Below are positions 61,510 to 64,000 of a stretch of DNA of 64,000 nt, in pieces. The notes under the pieces were generated by a model. That model worked only from the letters and a program-made list of their open reading frames with translations. It did no database searches and was not told where the DNA came from. The stretch spans positions 9,042,501 through 9,106,500 of the forward strand of contig JAITYX010000007.1 of NCBI GenBank assembly GCA_021018815.1, read 5' to 3'. The first letter of the stretch is position 1, and every line of letters starts with the position of its first letter. The position numbers were made by a program, and so were the translations under genes. This DNA comes from Talinum fruticosum. Taxonomy: Eukaryota > Streptophyta > Magnoliopsida > Caryophyllales > Talinaceae.

Positions 61510-64000
61510 AAACTCCTCCCTTTTTCGTTCAAAAAGTAAAAGTTAACTGCTAATACAAATTTTTATTTTTTTTTTTTTTTTGGCGGAAGAAAGACTAAGC
61601 CCAGGATGAAAAAAAAAATCATTTTTAACTAACCCAAGGCCAAGCGACCCAAACATCACTCCAAACTACCATTCAATTTCACGGGAAGAGCTTCAAGAAA
61701 AATATGAGTCACATTCTACTAATTCCCATATCATAGCAAATCTGTCCATAACTTGATTAGTTTCCTGTAATAATAAAAGATTTTAATTTTCTAGTTTGAA
61801 TAACCAATGAGATATTTGCAATGCTAAATAATAAGTTTATGTTCTAAACACCGGGTCATGTAACTTGAGACCTTGTCGGACCGTGGTAAGCTTAATTTAA
61901 ATAACAACCACACCCCCAAATTCTCAATAAAAAGTTAAATTTAAAATTTTTTTTTAAGTAAAAGAGTCACAAAAAATAGTATAATACAATGGGGATGGGA
62001 GAATTCAATCTGCAAGACTTCAATTTTAACCACTAAATCATAACCTCATTGATATTTTAAAATTTAAATTTAGTATAACATGTATCATCTCAAACATAAT
62101 TAAACAATAAATCACTGCCATATCGATTTCTTATTATTTAAAACAAAAAAGAAAACCGTCATCATCAGCCAATTATCGCAATCGTTATTCGAAAATAATA
62201 AATATGGTGTCGGGGGAGGGTGAGGACTGAGGAGTGTCAGCAAAATCTCATCGAATTTATATTCTCATTTGAATTAATGAATCAAATTGGAACAAAGATT
62301 TTTAAAAAGGAAATTATTAATTTTTAAATTCCTGAAATCTCAAGAGAACATTATTAAAGCTTATGAAGACAACAAACTTCATTAAAAAAAATAATAATAA
62401 CAATAAAAAGTGGTTAGATCGAACTCTCCTATATTTATGTAATTTCAATCACAATCATAAAAATATGATGAATAAATCTTATCTAAAAAATTTCTTTGAG
62501 TACATTTTTTTTTCTTTTATACAAATGAAGACGCCATTATAAATGTAGATAAGATTTGTATTCATATCTCTAATAATAAATTTTATCAAATGAACTAATG
62601 AAAGTCACACTTAATCTGATTTGATTCACTATCTCTTATTTATATAAGAGCATTTTTCCGAGTAATCTAAACCAAAAGAGAAAAGAAAAAACAACTTAAA
62701 GTGCATCATTATTTACTAGAACTTTCTTCGGAACAGTGAATTACTAAGAATTTTGAAGAAATTGATGCAAAATATAATAAATTTTTCATATCTATAGTAA
62801 ATTTCAAAATAAAAAAATCAGTAAAAATATTGAAGAATTATTTTCATAAAAAAATGTGTTTTATTTCTTTAATGAAACCTGAAAGCACGCATTATTCTTG
62901 GGCACCCGACATTAAGCAGTGTGTTAGAAGGTAGCTAAGGAATTAGCATCCTACCTAACAAGCCAACTCATGTTCCATTTTAGAAGAGGACCTATAAAGA
63001 TTTGGCCATTATATGAACGTTTACAATCGCTTTCCCCCAATAATTTAACTAATACACTACTATATATTCACTCGTGCAAAGGTTGAGACCATGCCCCTTC
63101 TCCAACTATAATACACTCGCATAAATTTATGAAAAATCATCAGACTTGATTTTCTTTATGAAAATCGGTTATCCTACTATTAAACTGCTCTAAAAAAAAA
63201 AAAAAAAAGACTTCATATTTTCTTTAGTTGTAAAAATTTCTATAAATGAAAATTTTTATTAAAATAAATAAAAAGATATTTAAAATATCTCAGTAAAGAT
63301 GCTCTATTTTATTTATAATTTAATAAATAAATATATTTTGAATTCAATAATTTGAGTTTGAAATGATTGTCAACATGGTAAAAGATGTTGGCTTTTCTTT
63401 CCTTTTTTTTCTTTTTCCAACCAAGAAGACGTTAACCCTTTGTTGAGCATAATTAAATTTAGTATAAAAAGAGGAGCTTTACAAGTCATTTTCCTTGGCA
63501 TTTAGATGGAGACATTGTATTAATAGAGTTTCTTTGCACAGTAGTGACTATTAGGACCCCACGATCTTTGCCTTAGTTTTAAAGAATCGACAATTTGATC
63601 ATATCTCTCTCTAGGATGGCAATGGCACCTTTGGCCTTTTCTTGCACTCCACTCAGGTAGAGAGTTTGGTCTTTCCACTGAAAATTAAGTCACAGCTCAT
63701 CTCTAGGGATAGGGAATATTATGCATTCCCTTACTTAGTCTCTCATCTCTAGTGCTGACTGCTGAGTGGTGACCAACCCAAAGTCTATTTTAATTTGCTT
63801 GCCTTTCAATCACTTCCCATCTTGGGTTACTGCATATTCCTAGCTATCTAGTATACCCCTCCGCATTTCATCTAGGTTTTTATTCATGCAATTAATATAT
63901 GTTTCTTTACAAAAAAAAAAAAAATTACGGAATTCTGGTTTAGAAAGTATGATATTGTATTCTATAGAATTAGATAGTTTAACGATGATGATTAGTTGTT
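61510..64000. other. AT-rich right end of the window
   Basis: No gene, RNA gene or transposon domain recognised. Poly-A and poly-T runs occur at about 61566-61581 and 63192-63208. Confidence 0.5.

Noticed and set aside
1..64000. CRISPR array, prokaryotic operon or viral genome
   Set aside because: Spliceosomal introns, tRNA and snRNA genes and plant families show this is plant nuclear DNA; none of the repeats has CRISPR-like spacing.

Overview
The window is nuclear DNA from a flowering plant, most likely a eudicot. It is AT-rich with long introns, and it carries plant-specific gene families, plant snRNA promoters, Ty1/copia and LINE debris and many AT microsatellites. I cannot name the species from the sequence.

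Layout. 1-2.9 kb: no gene recognised. 2.9-4.6 kb (-): intronless FHA-domain protein with AT-hook-like motifs and a ~100-bp internal repeat. 7.5-15.5 kb (-): five-exon Agenet (plant Tudor-like) protein, possibly with one more 5' exon at 20.5 kb. Its introns and upstream part hold three 3' ends of one LINE family (one with a 15-bp target-site duplication) and, at 17.4-20.1 kb, a 5'-truncated Ty1/copia element with a 3' LTR. 24.2-34.4 kb (+): twelve-exon MATH-domain TRAF1-like (MUSE13/14 type) gene. 35.76 kb (+): U1 snRNA gene with USE, TATA and 3' box. 40.28-40.39 kb (-): U5 snRNA gene with the same promoter architecture. 41.0-43.3 kb (+): patellin-like SEC14-GOLD gene. 44.8-45.7 kb (-): intronless group-D MAP kinase kinase (MKK9-like). 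46.72-46.93 kb: small CACTA-like MITE between AT microsatellites. 49.04-49.11 kb (-): tRNA-Ala(CGC). 49.2-51.1 kb (+): P-class PPR protein. 51.7-54.7 kb (-): MEX1, the plastid maltose exporter, in nine coding exons. 57.7-59.5 kb (-): Alba-domain nucleic-acid-binding protein. 61 kb (+): decayed RNase H fragment. The rest, to 64 kb, is AT-rich with no gene seen.

The genes do not form a pathway; this is an ordinary plant gene neighbourhood. Two things stand out. First, there are two spliceosomal snRNA genes about 4.4 kb apart, neither visible as an ORF. Second, nearly every conserved protein gene (FHA, Agenet, TRAF1, patellin, MKK, PPR, MEX1) is broken by one or more one-base indels. At least ten are apparent one-base losses, mostly in or beside short homopolymers, while splice sites and flanking reading frames stay intact. 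That looks like residual consensus error in the assembly rather than seven pseudogenes, so protein models taken directly from this sequence will be truncated.

I found no convincing new biological system. The most useful results are the snRNA pair, the indel pattern, the reconstructed exon structures and the dated or bounded mobile insertions.
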